A DNA stretch of 64,000 nucleotides, taken from the NCBI GenBank assembly GCA_027924585.1, contig BSBM01000877.1, positions 4,589,501 through 4,653,500 on the forward strand, read 5' to 3'. Both the position numbers and the translations under genes were made by a program. Shown in pieces: positions 33,419 to 45,891 of the stretch. The stretch's first letter is position 1, and the number at the start of each line of letters is the position of its first letter. The stretch is from Larix kaempferi (lineage: Eukaryota > Streptophyta > Pinopsida > Pinales > Pinaceae). Under the pieces are notes generated by a model. It was given only the letters and a program-made list of their open reading frames with translations. It was not told the DNA's origin and did not search any database.

Positions 33419-34780
33419 TGATATGCAGGCCTTTTTAAGGGATTACGGCTCAGGAGTCCTACTTTAATTATCGACTAGGGATCGTACAAACTTAAGAGGC
33501 AGTACGCACTGTATCTGCAACTGCCGAGAGAATCCTGGCTAAAGTTGTGGAAGTTGGAAATGTATGATACTAGGAAAGCATATAAATTCTCTGTTTTATG
33601 AAAGCATGGAAATGTGTTGAATAATAGCATCTACTTGTTGAAGGAAATGATCTGAAAATATATGAAAGCATGGAAGTCTACTCTATGAAAGCATAACTCT
33701 AATTTATGAAATCAGAATTCTAATCTATGAAAGCATAAATCTAATTTATGAAATAAGAATTATAATCTAGGAAAGTAGAGAAATCTATTCTAAGAAATGC
33801 TTTAAAAACTTAATCTAAGGTAAGGAAATATATTTATGTGAAAGCTGAAATAATTTAATCAATGAAATATTAAAAGAGATTAATCTAAACAAAGGCTGAA
33901 ATGCAAGATATCATAAATTTAATTAAATTGTTCCACTAAATTGTTACAATGCATGAAAATGTAAATCTATCTAAAATTGTTTTACGGAATGCACCTACAG
34001 GACTATGAATGTCATATAATGAAACTACAGACACCGTTAAATACAGAGCTACAGATGAAACAGGAAATTCCATAAATATATCTTAAGGTACAAATAATAC
34101 TTTAAGTGAATCACAACTATCTACTCCATCAAAAATAACGAAATGATTTTAATCCAATGATAGACAAAACACAAAAATTATGATCAACACAATGAGGGGG
34201 GCCACCTCAAAGCGTATTACAGGATCTAATTAAACTATAAACTCACAAGTAATATGAAACGTAGTTTCTTCATTAAGCAGGTTGAGAATCCATATCAATG
34301 TAGTACAAAAACTTGAGTATTGTGTAAAAGAAGATGCCTAAACAGAAATGATAAAATCCAAGAGAGAGCTTCATGCTATGCGTGAGCCCCTATTTATTAC
34401 ATAGTTTTCAAAAAGTGTCTTCATTGGAAACCACAATATCACTCTATTCTAGATTTGTCCTTGGAAATCAGGAGAGACTGATAGAGTGATCCCGAGTTCT
34501 TCTTTCACTACTTCATGAGGTTAACTGGAACTGACTTTCCTGAGCTTGTGTGACTAGAAAAGGCGCAACCTTCTATCTTCATAGTTGTCTTTAAACCCAC
34601 GCTTATTTGTACATGGCACTTATCCACTTGGTTAGATCATTAAAACATGCTAAGCACATAAAATATTACTACATAACCATCATTATTTCATAATCAATTA
34701 AATCATATCCTAGACTAGAGAAAGGGGTGATCTTGTGCTTAATTGTTATTCCATAATAGTAAAAAGGGAACTTATGACTG
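33419..34780 (-). repeat. Presumed 5' LTR of the Athila-like element
   Basis: It begins 16 bp beyond the primer site with TGATATGCAGG; an alternative start is 33408 (TGGTGGTC). The right limit is not visible: no second LTR is present, and 34780 is only where LINE homology begins. The size of about 1.3 kb fits Athila LTRs. No coding sequence is seen. It contains the 42-bp repeats listed separately. Confidence 0.45.
33683..33766. repeat. 42-bp tandem repeat, two copies plus a degenerate third
   Basis: CTATGAAAGCATAACTCTAA plus 22 further bases at 33683-33724 is followed by a near-identical copy at 33725-33766 and a weaker third to about 33800. Confidence 0.75.
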
Positions 34781-34784
34781 CAAT

Positions 34785-35559
34785 TGATACCTATATTCTG
34801 GCCTCATTGGATGTCTTCTCCTTCCTGTTGAAGAATCTTTCGAGATTGCAGTTCCTCCCATAATGTTTCCCATTGCTCATTCTGGAGGATTTTCATCCAA
34901 AAGGGCCTCTCACACCAAGCCCTCCATTGAGTTTTGTTATCTGCATTTTTTCAGAAATGGGAGACCGTAAATCTATTGGATATCATTGTTGCTTGAAGGA
35001 GGGGCTAGGTGAATTCCAAGGCATTTATTTTATCATGCCATTGCCACGCATCATCCTAGAATAATGTTGATTGACCATTTCGCACTTCCCAGAAGGCATG
35101 CTCTTGAATAAGCTTTATATTCTACCAAGCAACATTTTATATCATCAAGCTCGAATGGCTATCTTGAAGGCATATGAGATCCTGATGATTTATATTAACC
35201 ATGTACTTGGCCTTCCAAATTTGATCCCAGAGCATCGTTGGAGTAGTGATCCATCTCCACCATAGATTAGTCGACATAACCTTATTCTCAATATTTGGGT
35301 CTCTTGGACCCATCCCTCCCCATATCTTGGCCTTGCACAGCTTGTCCCATGAGACAAGTGCCCATTTCCTACCTTTATCTTTTGAGCCTCCATGTAAGAA
35401 ATTTCTTTGTAAGGAGAAGATGTCATTCAAAAAACATTTTGGAGCAGCGAAGATGGAGAAGAGGTAGGAACACATGCTTCTAAGCACTAAGTCAAGGAGC
35501 ATTAATCTTCCTGCAAGGTTTAGGGATTGAAAGGTCCAGTTGTAGAGATGATACTCCAT
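34785..35559 (-). pseudogene. L1-type LINE fragment (C-terminal RT and zf-RVT-like region)
   Basis: The minus-strand frame 35137-35559 encodes LNLAGRLMLLDLVLRSM, then FAAPKCFLNDIFSLQRNFLH, then KWALVSWDKLCKAKIWGGMG and LWWRWITTPTMLWDQIWKAK. This is the region after the RT core in plant L1 (LINE) ORF2. From 35135 to about 34800 the continuation, shifted, has FWEVRNGQSTLF, WQWHDKIN and, near the end, WRAWCERPFWMKIL, resembling the zf-RVT domain. The endonuclease and RT catalytic parts are missing and there is no clear poly-A tail; it is 5'-truncated at about 35560. Confidence 0.85.
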
Positions 35560-36628
35560 GGATAATCATTTATATAGTTAATTCCACTATAAGTAATAAT
35601 TAAATCAATAGAAAAACAAATATGAGTGTCAGAGGGGATTGCGGTCAATAGTTTGGGTATCTCATGGCCCCAAAGGCACCATGAGTTCACCAAGTATGTG
35701 ACGTCTAGTCATTTCACATATTTGAACATACTCTTTTAAATTTGATTTCCTGAGTAAAAGTTTGATTCATTAAAAGCAATATAATTAAAAGGAACTAGCA
35801 TTTTTTTCTTTGTTAAAAACCAACATCAGGACTAGGGCCTTGGTTATAGGTTTGGAGAGTTAATTCTCTAAGGCCACGAAATCAAAACTAGGATCTTATT
35901 AATTATTGAAAAATCCATTAGTAGCAGGAGGAACTTGTTGGGAAAGTGTGCCAAACACGCGCGTCAAGAACGAGGAAAAGCTAAGAATTCAAGTGAGATT
36001 TCCCCTCATTTGTTTGTTCAATGAACTATGCGAGTTTGGGATCTCTAGGCGAAGTGGAAATTTATCTAAGTGACACTACTTTATCACTAGATTTTGGGTA
36101 TGGAACTTAGGTCCTACATTCCCTACCCATTTGAAGACATCTATCCTATGACTGTTCTGCCCAACTGCCAATTACGAAGTGGTGGCCATAGTTTCTTATC
36201 ATAGGTTTCTTTTGGGTTACTGGGAGAAATAATATCTTGCGGTACCTAAGACAAATGCATAACATCCACCTTACCTCCCATGGAGGGTGCTCATCTTCAT
36301 GAGGCTACACGCACCTTGGGTGATTTTTACATGAGGGTTATTTTAATTGTCTCTCACTCCTTTGCTAGATGAAATTTGGGACAATGCATCCTAAGATAAC
36401 CTTTAGAATGCTCTTTTCAACTCTTCATTGATTTGGTCCTAGGGACTAAACACCCTGGGTTGGCCGTTGGGATGCTAGTATTACATATGTATTTATTTAC
36501 AAAAATTTTCTATTTGACTGTGGTTGTATTGAATTTTAGTTGTAGGATTTCTTCACTTGGTATTATTTGAGTTAAAGTGGTTGACCAACCTCCCTGACAA
36601 TCTAGAAGGATTGAAGGCCTCTCACCCA
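35560..36628 (+). other. Unassigned; possible 5' LTR/leader of element E
   Basis: No coding region. Because element E gag begins at about 36629 and its other end is outside the window, its 5' LTR should lie here. A TGTTGGGAAAGTG start at 35936 is one candidate, but no primer site is convincing. Nothing else is supported. Confidence 0.3.
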
Positions 36629-38293
36629 TGAGGGAAGAGTTTACTCATAAGAGGTGTAGGTTGGATGACACTAACCAACCCCCACAAGGGGGAGAAGAAG
36701 AAAACATTGAACCTATAAACAGTCCCACATAGGAAGAAAGAGCATAAGAAGGTAGTGAATCAGACAAGTTGTTAGAGCAAGGATTCTTAACAATTCTTAA
36801 CGGTCGGGTTGGTATATCTTGAAGGGTCCCATTCCCCCCTATTTAAGAAAATCTCAATCCAATTGAAATCAAGGACCTGACAAGCCCTTCACAAGAATTA
36901 AACCCACCCTTCGCCAAATCTCAAAGCCCGTCGTTATTTCAAGGTCACACACCACACTCCAATCTTTCATACCAATGGGATAACACGAGTAACAATGGTG
37001 GTAGCTCAGGGGAGGGGAGAATATATGCCCCCGTCCCTAACACTCCTATAGGAGTAGTAAATCCAATAGTTTCTAGACTCCTATATTCTAGTTTGTTCCC
37101 ATCCACTTCAAGAATACCTATGGGAGGGTCCCTCCCTTCACTTGTAACTCTTATCAGTGTGATTGGGACTTCGTATTCCATACCTCAAGGAAGTAACCAT
37201 TTCTCCTTTGTAATTTTTTCGACCGAGATGCCACATATACCTATTAATTACCCTCCTATTGTACCAAAATTTAGTATGCTAACAGGAAGTTTCATCCCCT
37301 TGTTTGTCTTTCCATTTGGATGTGGGCACATTCCTTTATCTACAAACTCTATAGGAACTAGAACTCCCAAAAGATTCAATATGCCTCGGGGAATAATTCC
37401 CTATCCTGAAATGGGATACATGATTAGTGGAGATTTCGCATCGTATGTACAAGTTCCACCTGGTTGTCACCATAACCCTAGTATTTAGAGTAACTCTTCT
37501 TTTGTGCCTGGTTATGCTTATACACCAAGTAACTATTTTTCCAATCCAAACCAATGGGAACGATATGCTCCATGAAGTTGGAATTACAATGATAAGACTA
37601 TGTTGTCGTTCCAAGCAACTTTAAATTGTCAGATCTCACAAAGTCAACAAACGATCTAGTAAGGCATAGTCCTAACTAACCCCCAATCCTGACAAAGTTA
37701 CCTTTAGACATATTGAAGTTTGAAGCGAAATATGGAAAATACCCTACTACCCATGTGATGACCTTCCATTTGTAGTGTTCGTAGAACTCACTTATGGATG
37801 ATAGAATTATCTTAATACTTTCTAGAGAAGTCTAATTGGGATAGCAATGAAATGGTACATTAAGCTTCCCAGGGCTTCATTTCAAAATTTCGACACTTTA
37901 GTGATGACTTTTCTTAATCACTTTCAGTTATCAATCTATTATAAGATAGGAACATATATTTTGACAGCCTTTAGAAAGGATAAATCCACTCATATCTAAG
38001 ACCACATTCACAAATGGAAGAGGAGATGAAGTTTGATCAAAGTCTGGATTCTTGACATATTCTTAGTTGAATGGTTTATTAAATCTTTGTTACCTTACAT
38101 TGAAAAATACATCTTTCTTTCAAGGGTCACAAATTAGAAACAAACCATCATTAGAACCCAAAAATTAGACTTGGTGTATTCCCAGTCAAGGATGTTATAT
38201 AATATTTTTCCCACAGCTCCTCGAGTAAACACGGATCTAACAAAACTTAAGCCTAGACCACATACCGATGGTGTGATTGGTTCATTGAAGAAT
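36629..38293 (+). pseudogene. Element E Gag (part 1), decayed
   Basis: It starts around the ATG at 36629 (MREEFTHKRCRLDDTNQPP), then a Pro/Asn/Tyr-rich region in the frame of 37093-37488 (IPMGGSLPSLVTL, IPYPEMGYMISGD). Capsid-like sequence follows from about 37840: IKLPRASFQNFDTL, then FLNHFQL, then FLVEWFIKSLLPYI and LDLVYSQSRMLYNIFPTAP. Many stops. The frame at 38290 continues at 59832, after the inserted block and one copy of AGAAT. Confidence 0.7.
38289..38293. repeat. Target-site duplication AGAAT (left copy) of element D3
   Basis: It matches 59827-59831. The pair brackets the nested block inside element E gag. Confidence 0.88.
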
Positions 38294-38730
38294 TGTAATG
38301 TCCCTTTTTATGAATTTTATTAAAATGGCAAATTTTTCACTTTTTTCCCTAGTTCGACCTTTGACTAGTTTTGATGTCTAGGTCTCCAATTTGCTCCAAA
38401 TGCTCCCAAATATTATGAGAAGGTATATGAATGATATTATTACTTGATTATGATGTTCATGGATGATATAGGACCAACAAAAGACTTTTGCAAACCCCTT
38501 TAAGATTCTGGCCAAAGTAGGGAGTTTGACTAGCAATTTCTCTTTGACTAGTATTGGTCCCTTGGTCTCCAAATGACTCCAAATTCTCCCAAATTGCTAC
38601 AGAAGGTACTTGGATGATATTAATACATATTTCTAATTTTTATGGATTATCAGGAGTGTTCATATGACTTCTTCATATTCTCTTTCAAATCTGGTCAAGA
38701 TAGGGATTTTTACTAGTAATTTGTGGTTCA
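38294..38730 (-). repeat. D3 3' LTR, left part
   Basis: It matches 51575-52010 of the D3 5' LTR, sharing the subfamily start TGTAATGTCCCTTTTTATG. It stops at GTGGTTCAAATC, where a Copia LTR piece begins. It contains the internal tandem duplication with TTTGACTAGT starts near 38350 and 38532. Confidence 0.85.
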
Positions 38731-39142
38731 AATCTGTGAAAATCCTCACAGCAGATCTAAGAGTTGATGTATACCTCACAATGAAAGAATTTAGGAATAA
38801 TATTAAGAGTGAATAATTTAGTAAAAGAGCAGCAGAATAATAATACAGTAGAACTCGGATAGAAGCAAAATAACTTCACACACACTGATTCATTAGTCAC
38901 AATATGGACAAATAAATAGTACAATGCATGAGGATTCGAAAGCCAAGGTGGAAATTCGAATTAGCCTTCATGGAGTGATAAGAATATCACTGGAGTGTCA
39001 TCGGAGTACAACTAGAAGTCTTCATCATAATCAGTGGAGTCATCAATGCTCAAATAACTGTCAACCATCAATCAAACTGAATCTAACTAAGTGTAACTGG
39101 CACTAACTGAATGAAAGAGGCTCAATGGAGGGCGCATGAGGA
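38731..39142 (-). repeat. Truncated Copia LTR related to element F
   Basis: It starts TGTGAAAATCCTCACAGCAG, comparable to TGTAAAATTAGTCACAGCAG at the ends of F, and ends at GGCTCAATGG.GGGCGCATGAG, comparable to GGCTCAGTGGGGGCGCATGG in the F LTR near position 360. It is therefore the first half of an LTR of a related, more divergent family. The rest is missing; D1 begins at its break. Confidence 0.7.
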
Positions 39143-41154
39143 TGTAATGTCCCTTGTTAGGAATTTTATTAAAATGGCAATTTTCCACTTTTTTCTCTAG
39201 TTTGACCTTTGACTAGTTTTGATCTCTAGGTCCCAAATTTGCCCCAAATGATCCCAAATATTATTTGAAGGTATATGAATGATATTAGAACATAAATATG
39301 TGTTTCAGTGATTCCTTTGGACCTTTAAAATAATTCTTCAAATCCTCTTTCAATTCTGGTCAATGTAGGTAACTTTACTAGTGATTTCCCTTTGACTAGT
39401 ATTGGTCTCTAGGTCTCAAATTGACTCCAAATGCCTTCAAATATTCAAGTAAGGTGTATGAATGATATTAGGACTTGAATATGATGTTCAGGGATGAAAT
39501 ATGGCCACCAAAAGACCTCTGCAAACTCTCTTAAGATTCTGGACCAAGTTTGCAATTTTACTAGTAATTTGGGGTTCAAACCCCCCTGGGGTTAGTACTG
39601 AAAATGGCTTCCCAAATGCCTCCAAACCCACTCAAATTTCTGAAAATAGGTATGGAATGTATTAAGGATGTTATTAAGGTCTCATGTGCACCATTAATTG
39701 ATTATTATATTTGTTCCAACCCTCTCCCATTCAACTGCAAAAATCACCAATTCGACCCTTGGGGAAATGACACTATTTCTTCTCCCAATGCAATTAAACT
39801 GAGTAAAAATACTTCAAATGTCCAAGTACAGTACATGAAACTTGTAAAATACATCCATGGAAGTCCATTAATCACAAATTCATCAGAGAATCATCCATTC
39901 ATTCGAAATCATCATCAATACATTGGTTCACAACAAGGTAATGGGGAAATGGCATTGTTCTTCCATTAAAAATGAGATTTATAAATTTCTACATGGAATT
40001 TCGACCTCAAACTTTCTGTAGATGAATAAAAGAGTATTTAATTCATATTACAAAATAAATGGGGCATTATAATCTCCCCCAAAGAGTACAATAGCTCACC
40101 AAAAACGCCCTCCCTCAAGGATCAAGAATATGCCATCAAAATTGGAAATGGTTGAGAGAATGTGTTGCAGTAGAAGAAACCATGAGCTTCCCTGTAGATT
40201 ACACCTGAAAATAAATACTCCATTAAATCTCCAAATGAAAGGTCTGAATGGCCTTTCCAATTACCAACTTAGATGGGAATCTTTCACCCTCGAAATTGGC
40301 TAAGGCAAGAAACTAGTCATCCACTAGCTCTCCGTCTACACAAATGCAATTGCAAAATTGTACAAATGATCAAAAGCTGGTTTCTCTATTTTTTATTGAC
40401 ATTTATAAATTTATAATTTCCTCCATGGGTCGAATTCCTTCCAAGAGACTCATGCCAACTCAAGTTGGGAAGAGATTCCAACGAACGCCACTTGTACAAC
40501 AATTTCCTAGTCTCCCACTTCCACCAAATCACATGTGGAAGCATCTTAGCTGCCCTAACACCCTTGAGCACCCTCTTGGAGTCTATTTTTAGCCCTGACA
40601 TGTCATATATGTCATATGTCAGCCTTCAAGTCTGATTTGTTTCATAGGTGATATAGCATCTTCATCATTGTTGTCATAGAGCTAGGGAATCTAGCCCAAG
40701 TGTCTCACTAGCTTCAAATTGCCTCTTCCTCTTCCATGGGAGTTACTCTTCCTATATATTTCGACCTCATTGACTCATGGAAAGTATTATTGAACTTATA
40801 ACTCATCCCAAGAACATTAGTCTTCCCATAGATTCGAAATTGCAAGAAGAGGATGCCATGTGGCACATACATTCTAGCTTGTATGGGTCCCACTTCCTCC
40901 ATGTGTCTTCATGATGAAATGCCACTTTGATTTTCACTTGTATATATTTATTTATCTCCTTTATTAAATATTCATTCCATCCTAATGTTCCAACATCATT
41001 TATTATCCCCATTATTCACAATCCCAAAGCTTCCACCCCAAACCTAGGAAACTAGTAATTTCCCTCCTTGACAATTATTTGACCTTTAGCATCAATTTGA
41101 CAAACACTAATGAATATGGCCATTGTGACTCAATGCCAATTTTGGGACATGACA
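39143..41154 (-). repeat. D1 3' LTR
   Basis: 2,012 bp from TGTAATGTCCCTTGTTAGG to TTGGGACATGACA. The termini are inverted (TGTAATGTCCC / GGGACATGACA). The minus-strand polypurine tract AATATTGGGAAGGGAGGATT is immediately internal (41155-41174). Positions 39208-39390 and 39391 to about 39575 are diverged tandem copies of a 183-bp unit. Confidence 0.9.
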
Positions 41155-43867
41155 AATCCTCCCTTCCCAATATTGTTTGTCCTCAAGCAATTTCAAACAT
41201 GGGTGTTGAAGAACCTGCTTTCTGTATAATTTTTTGAAGTTGCCATTGAATTTTCCAACCTTGATTCTTTGAGTTTCCATGAAGATTGTAGAGAGGAACC
41301 ACCATGCTTGCTGCTGCACTACTCTGATAAAAATCACTTTATTAAGTGGGAAATCCATCTCCCATACTGCTTGTTTCCCAAAAAAAATTGAAACCAATGA
41401 AACAAAAATTATTCCAAGGTCCCATTGCTTGTATTGCACCCCAACAATTAAGAGTGCTCTCCAACCCACACCATTAGATAAGAGGATTCCTGGATCCCAT
41501 TTTCTTGTATGCATTCTTCCAAACATCATGAGTACCAAAAATATATCATCAAAGTACATAACAACATAATGAAAATGTACATCAAGGAGATGCTTCATCA
41601 AAGAGTCATGAAAGTGCTTATACCTCCAAGCAAGTAGACCACCATTTTCAAAGTGCATACAATCTTCAAGTGGCCCATCAAATCTGCTCCAATGACATAG
41701 GTGAGGATCCCATGTCCTATAATGCTGCTCCAAAAGGATGTGATATGCATCAAAATATTCATCCATGTATTATTTCATCCAAGAAGTGAATGAAGAATCT
41801 CCACTAAAATCTGAACCAAATAATGAGCAGAAAAAACAAGGAGACTTCAAATGACTCAAAGAAGTATCACCCATACATCCCTGAATGTGAGAATCATAAA
41901 GATATAACAAAGTATGTGGCTTCCAAAAAAAAATTTCTCCAATCACAAATCTATTCACCCAAGTGTTGGATGAAGTTCCTCCAACGTCAAATGAATCAAG
42001 TGTTGAGCAAGAAAAACCATGAGTCTTCAAGTGACTCAAATGCATATCATAGGTGCATCCATGTAGATTTGCATCATCATAAAGTGACAAATAATGTTGC
42101 TGCAAATGTGAATAAGAATGTGCTCCAACCATGTCATCATAAAAGGTAAATCTAGGATTTCCATACTCCTCATGTGGCACCATCAAAAAGAACTCTTTCA
42201 CCCATTCTTCATTGAGACTAATGCTGCAAAAACATGGAATTGTAGGATGTAGGAGAATGAACTAACTCACCCAAATGATAAAAAAGTGCAGAAGTTTCAT
42301 CATGGAAAGGATCCATATGGTTAGTATCATGCAACTCCTTCAAAAGTGTGAAACCTTTGTCATAGATTGGTTCCAATGTAGAGGAATCATGCTCTTCTTT
42401 AAAAATTGCATAACCTTCATCAAAAGACAGTTCAAGTTCCTCTTCCACCACATCTAGTGTTTGGATCTCTTCAAGTTCATCTTCAAACACATCAAGAACA
42501 TTCAAATTTCCACATTTCTCATGATCCACCATGTCATGAGAATCCTCCAAACAGTCTACCATTTGACAATCTAAAACATAAGAGGAAAAACAAGTATCTT
42601 GCAACTTTTCAAGAAGTTGCTCATTTTGAATTGTGAGATTATGAATATCCTCATTATTCTTCAAGTATGCATCATGTAACAATTCATTAATCTCAAACAG
42701 ATGGTTTCTATCAAAAAGAAAAGAAATGAAATTACCTTTGATGTGGCACATTGCTCTTTGAATCTTCTCCATGTATTCAAGGAAGGATGTTTCCTCCAAT
42801 GAAGTAGCTCTCCAACAAGAATTTGACACCAATGCTTGAGTGTCATGGAGAATGTTGAGGGACTCTTGGATCTTCTTTTCATTCATCTTTAAGGACCCTT
42901 CAAGAAAATGAGACTCTTGCAAATGAACCTCCTCATCTTCTTCATTTTTACTTGGACCAACTTCATGAAGCTCAAGTGGTGATGGGGAAGATGATATTGG
43001 TTCTTCTTCAACTGCTACAAGGTCTTCGTTATCATGCTTAATGGAACTTGGGCTTGCAGCAAAACTTTCAAAAGTGATCTCTATGTCACCAACATAGAGG
43101 TGTGATCACCCATCAGTAGGCACTCCTTCATAGTTTAAGCATCCATCAGTAGATGCTCTTTGGGTCATGTCTAAGCTAGAAGGTGTCTCGAAATGATCTT
43201 CCATATTTTCAATAGAATATTCTTCATGCTCTTGTGATGTCTCTTCATTTTTCTCCTTCAAACAAGCTAATGCATTTTTCCCCTTGTTTTCCTTAGGATC
43301 AATATCTTTGGAATCTCTTTTTGAAGAATTCCCAAAAGCTCTCCTCAAGTGGGACATAATTTCATGCACACATGTATGATACTCACTCCAAGGTTATTTA
43401 CAAAAAGGGCATAAACCTTTCTTTACTAACTCCACGTCTTCATTTTTGGGCCTATTTTCAAAAACATGTTCATCATAGTACTCAAAAGACATGGCATTTT
43501 GTGTATTTTTGCTCGAAGCAAGATATTCTTGATATTTTTGATATTGTTGGGGCAAGGTTTTATATTTTTCTCTCCATCTTTGGAACTCACTCATAGAATT
43601 ATCCTTGGTTGGTGTGACACACTCATATTCATCATATTTAAAGTCATAAGAATAATCTTCATTTCTCTTGAAATTGTAAGAAGTGTTGCATGATGGCACC
43701 TCTTCCTCGTACCATTCACATTCTGCTTCATATTGCTCATAAGCATCTGCATATTCCTCAAAAGAATTATACTCATAGGATTCATCATAATAGGAATACA
43801 TGGCTGCCAATTATTCTTGAATGTATGTGCCTAATCCACAGGTTCAAGGACCATGCTCTGATACCAC
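41155..43867 (-). pseudogene. D1 internal ORF (about 900 codons), broken; unknown protein
   Basis: Minus strand, 43810 to 41107. The N-terminus (MAAMYSYYDESYEYNSFEEY) is Tyr/Glu rich. It is followed by CPFCK-stop-PWSEYHTCVHEIMSH, a possible Cys/His finger with an in-frame TAA. Then come very acidic and Ser/Glu-rich sequence and a leucine-rich region (LLEKLQDTCFSSYV, DELEEIQTLDVVEEELELS). The C-terminal third is Trp/His rich (WDPHLCHWSRFDGPLEDC, HYVVMYFDDIFLVLMMFGRM, RKWDPGILL, VGKFNGNFKKLYRKQ). YFDDIF is probably not an RT motif: no RT blocks surround it. Breaks against the sister copy at 46048-48015 are a TGC to TGA (about 43108), an extra A near 42230, and an AAA to TAA (41769). It is not recognised as any known Gag. 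Confidence 0.6.
43854..43866 (-). other. D1 primer binding site, initiator-Met
   Basis: The minus strand reads TGGTATCAGAGCA, a perfect 13-base iMet complement, one base from the LTR at 43868. Confidence 0.9.
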
Positions 43868-45891
43868 TGTAATGTCCCTTGTTAGGAATTTTATTAAAAT
43901 GGCAATTTTCCACTTTTTTCCCTAGTTTGACCTTTGACTAGTTTTGATCTCTAGGTCCCAAATTTGCCCCAAATGATCTCAAATATTCTGAGAAGGTATA
44001 TGAATGATATTAGAAAATAAATATGTGTTTCAGGGATGCCTTTGGACCTTTAAAATACTTCTTCAAATCCTCTTTCAATTCTGGTCAATGTAGGTAACTT
44101 TACTAGTGATTTCCCTTTGACTAGTATTGGTCTCTAGGTCTCAAATTGACTCCAAATGCCTTCAAATATTCAAGGAAGGTGTATGAATGATATTAGGACT
44201 TGAATATTATGTTCAAGGATGAAATATGGCCACCAAAAGACCTCTGCAAACTCTCTAAAGATTCTGGACCAAGTATGCAATTTTACTAGTAATTTGGGGT
44301 TCAAATCCCCCTGGGGTTAGTACTGAAAATGGCTTCCCAAATGCCTCCAAACCCACTCAAATTTCTGAACAGAGGTATGGAATATATTAAGGATTTTATT
44401 AAGGTCTCATGTGCACCATTAATTGATTATTATATCTGTTCCAAACCTCTCTCATTTAATTGCAAAAATCACCAATTCAACCCTTGGGGAAATGACACTA
44501 TTTCTTCTCCCAATGCAATTAAACTGATTAAAAATAATTCAAATGTCCAAGTACAGTACATGAAAATTGTAAAATACATCCATGGAATTCCATTAATCAC
44601 AAATTCATCAGATAATCATCCATTCATTTGAAATCATCATCAATACATTGGTTCACAACAAGGTAATGGGGAAATGGCATTGTTCTTCCATTAAAAATGA
44701 GATTTATACATTTCTACTTGGAATTTCGACCTGAAACTTTCTGGAGATGAAGAACAGAGTATTTACTTCATATTAAAAAATAAATGGGGCATTATAATCT
44801 CCCCCATAGAGTACAATAGCTCACCAAAAACGCCCTCCCTCAAGGATAAAGAATATGCCATCAAAATTGGAAATAGTTGAGAGAATGTGCTGCAGTAGAA
44901 GAAACCATGAGCTGCCCTATAGCTTACACCTACAAATAAAGACTCCATTAAAGCTCCAAATAAAATTTCTAAATGGCCTTTCCAATTACCAACTTGGATG
45001 GGAATCTTTCACCCTCGAAATTGGCTAAGGCAAGAAACTAGTCATCCACTAGCTCTCCCTCTACACAAATGCAATTGCAAATTTTACAAATGATCAAAAG
45101 ATGATTTCATTCTTTGTTATTGAAATTTATAAATTTCTAATGTCCTCCAAGGGTCGAATTCCTTCCAAGATACTCATGCCAACTCAAGTTGGGAAGAGAT
45201 TCCAACGAACGCCACTTGTACAACAATTCCTAGTCTCCCACTTCCACCAAATCACATGTGGAAGCATCTTAGCTGCCCTAACACCCTTTAGCGCCCTCTT
45301 GGAGTCTATTTTTAGCCCTGACATGTCATATATGTCATATTTCAGCCTTCAGGTCTGATTTGTGTCATAGGTGTCATAGCATCTTCATCATTGTTGTCAT
45401 AGAGCTAGGGAATCTAGCCCAAGTGTGTCAATAGCTCCAAATTGCCTCTTCCTCTTCCATGGGAGTTACTCTTCCTCTATATTTTGAGCTCATTGACTCA
45501 TGAAAAGTATTATTGAACTTATAACTCATCCCGAGAACATTAGTCTTCCCATAAATTTGAAATTGCAAGAAGAGGATGCCATGTGGCACATACATTCTAG
45601 CTTGTGTGGGTCCCTCTTCCTCCATGTGTCTTCATGATGAAATGCCACTTTGATTTTCACTTGTATATATTTATTTATCTCCTTTATTAAATATTTATGC
45701 CATCCTAATGTTCCAACATCATTTATTATCCCCATTATTCACAATCCCAAAGCTTCCACCCCAAACCTAGGAAACTAGTAATTTCCCTCCTTGGCAATTA
45801 TTTGACCTTTAGCATCAATTTGACAAACACTAATGAATATGGCCATTGTGATTAGGCCATTGTGACTCAATGCCAATTTTGGGACATGACA
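43868..45891 (-). repeat. D1 5' LTR (shared with a second internal copy)
   Basis: 2,024 bp from TGTAATGTCCCTTGTTAGG to GGGACATGACA; closely similar to 39143-41154. On its left is the D1 primer site and on its right a D1-type polypurine tract and internal region, so one LTR serves two internal regions. This is an LTR-internal-LTR-internal arrangement. Confidence 0.9.

Noticed and set aside
13101-34780. Element B and the Athila-like gag/protease as one element
   Set aside because: The 3' LTR of B (TGTTGG...CCAACA) and the LTR next to the Asp primer site (TGATATGC...) do not match, so they are treated as two elements.
41545-41580. YFDDIF in the D1 product as an RT catalytic site
   Set aside because: No other RT motifs are found upstream or downstream; the surrounding sequence is Trp/His rich and unlike RT.
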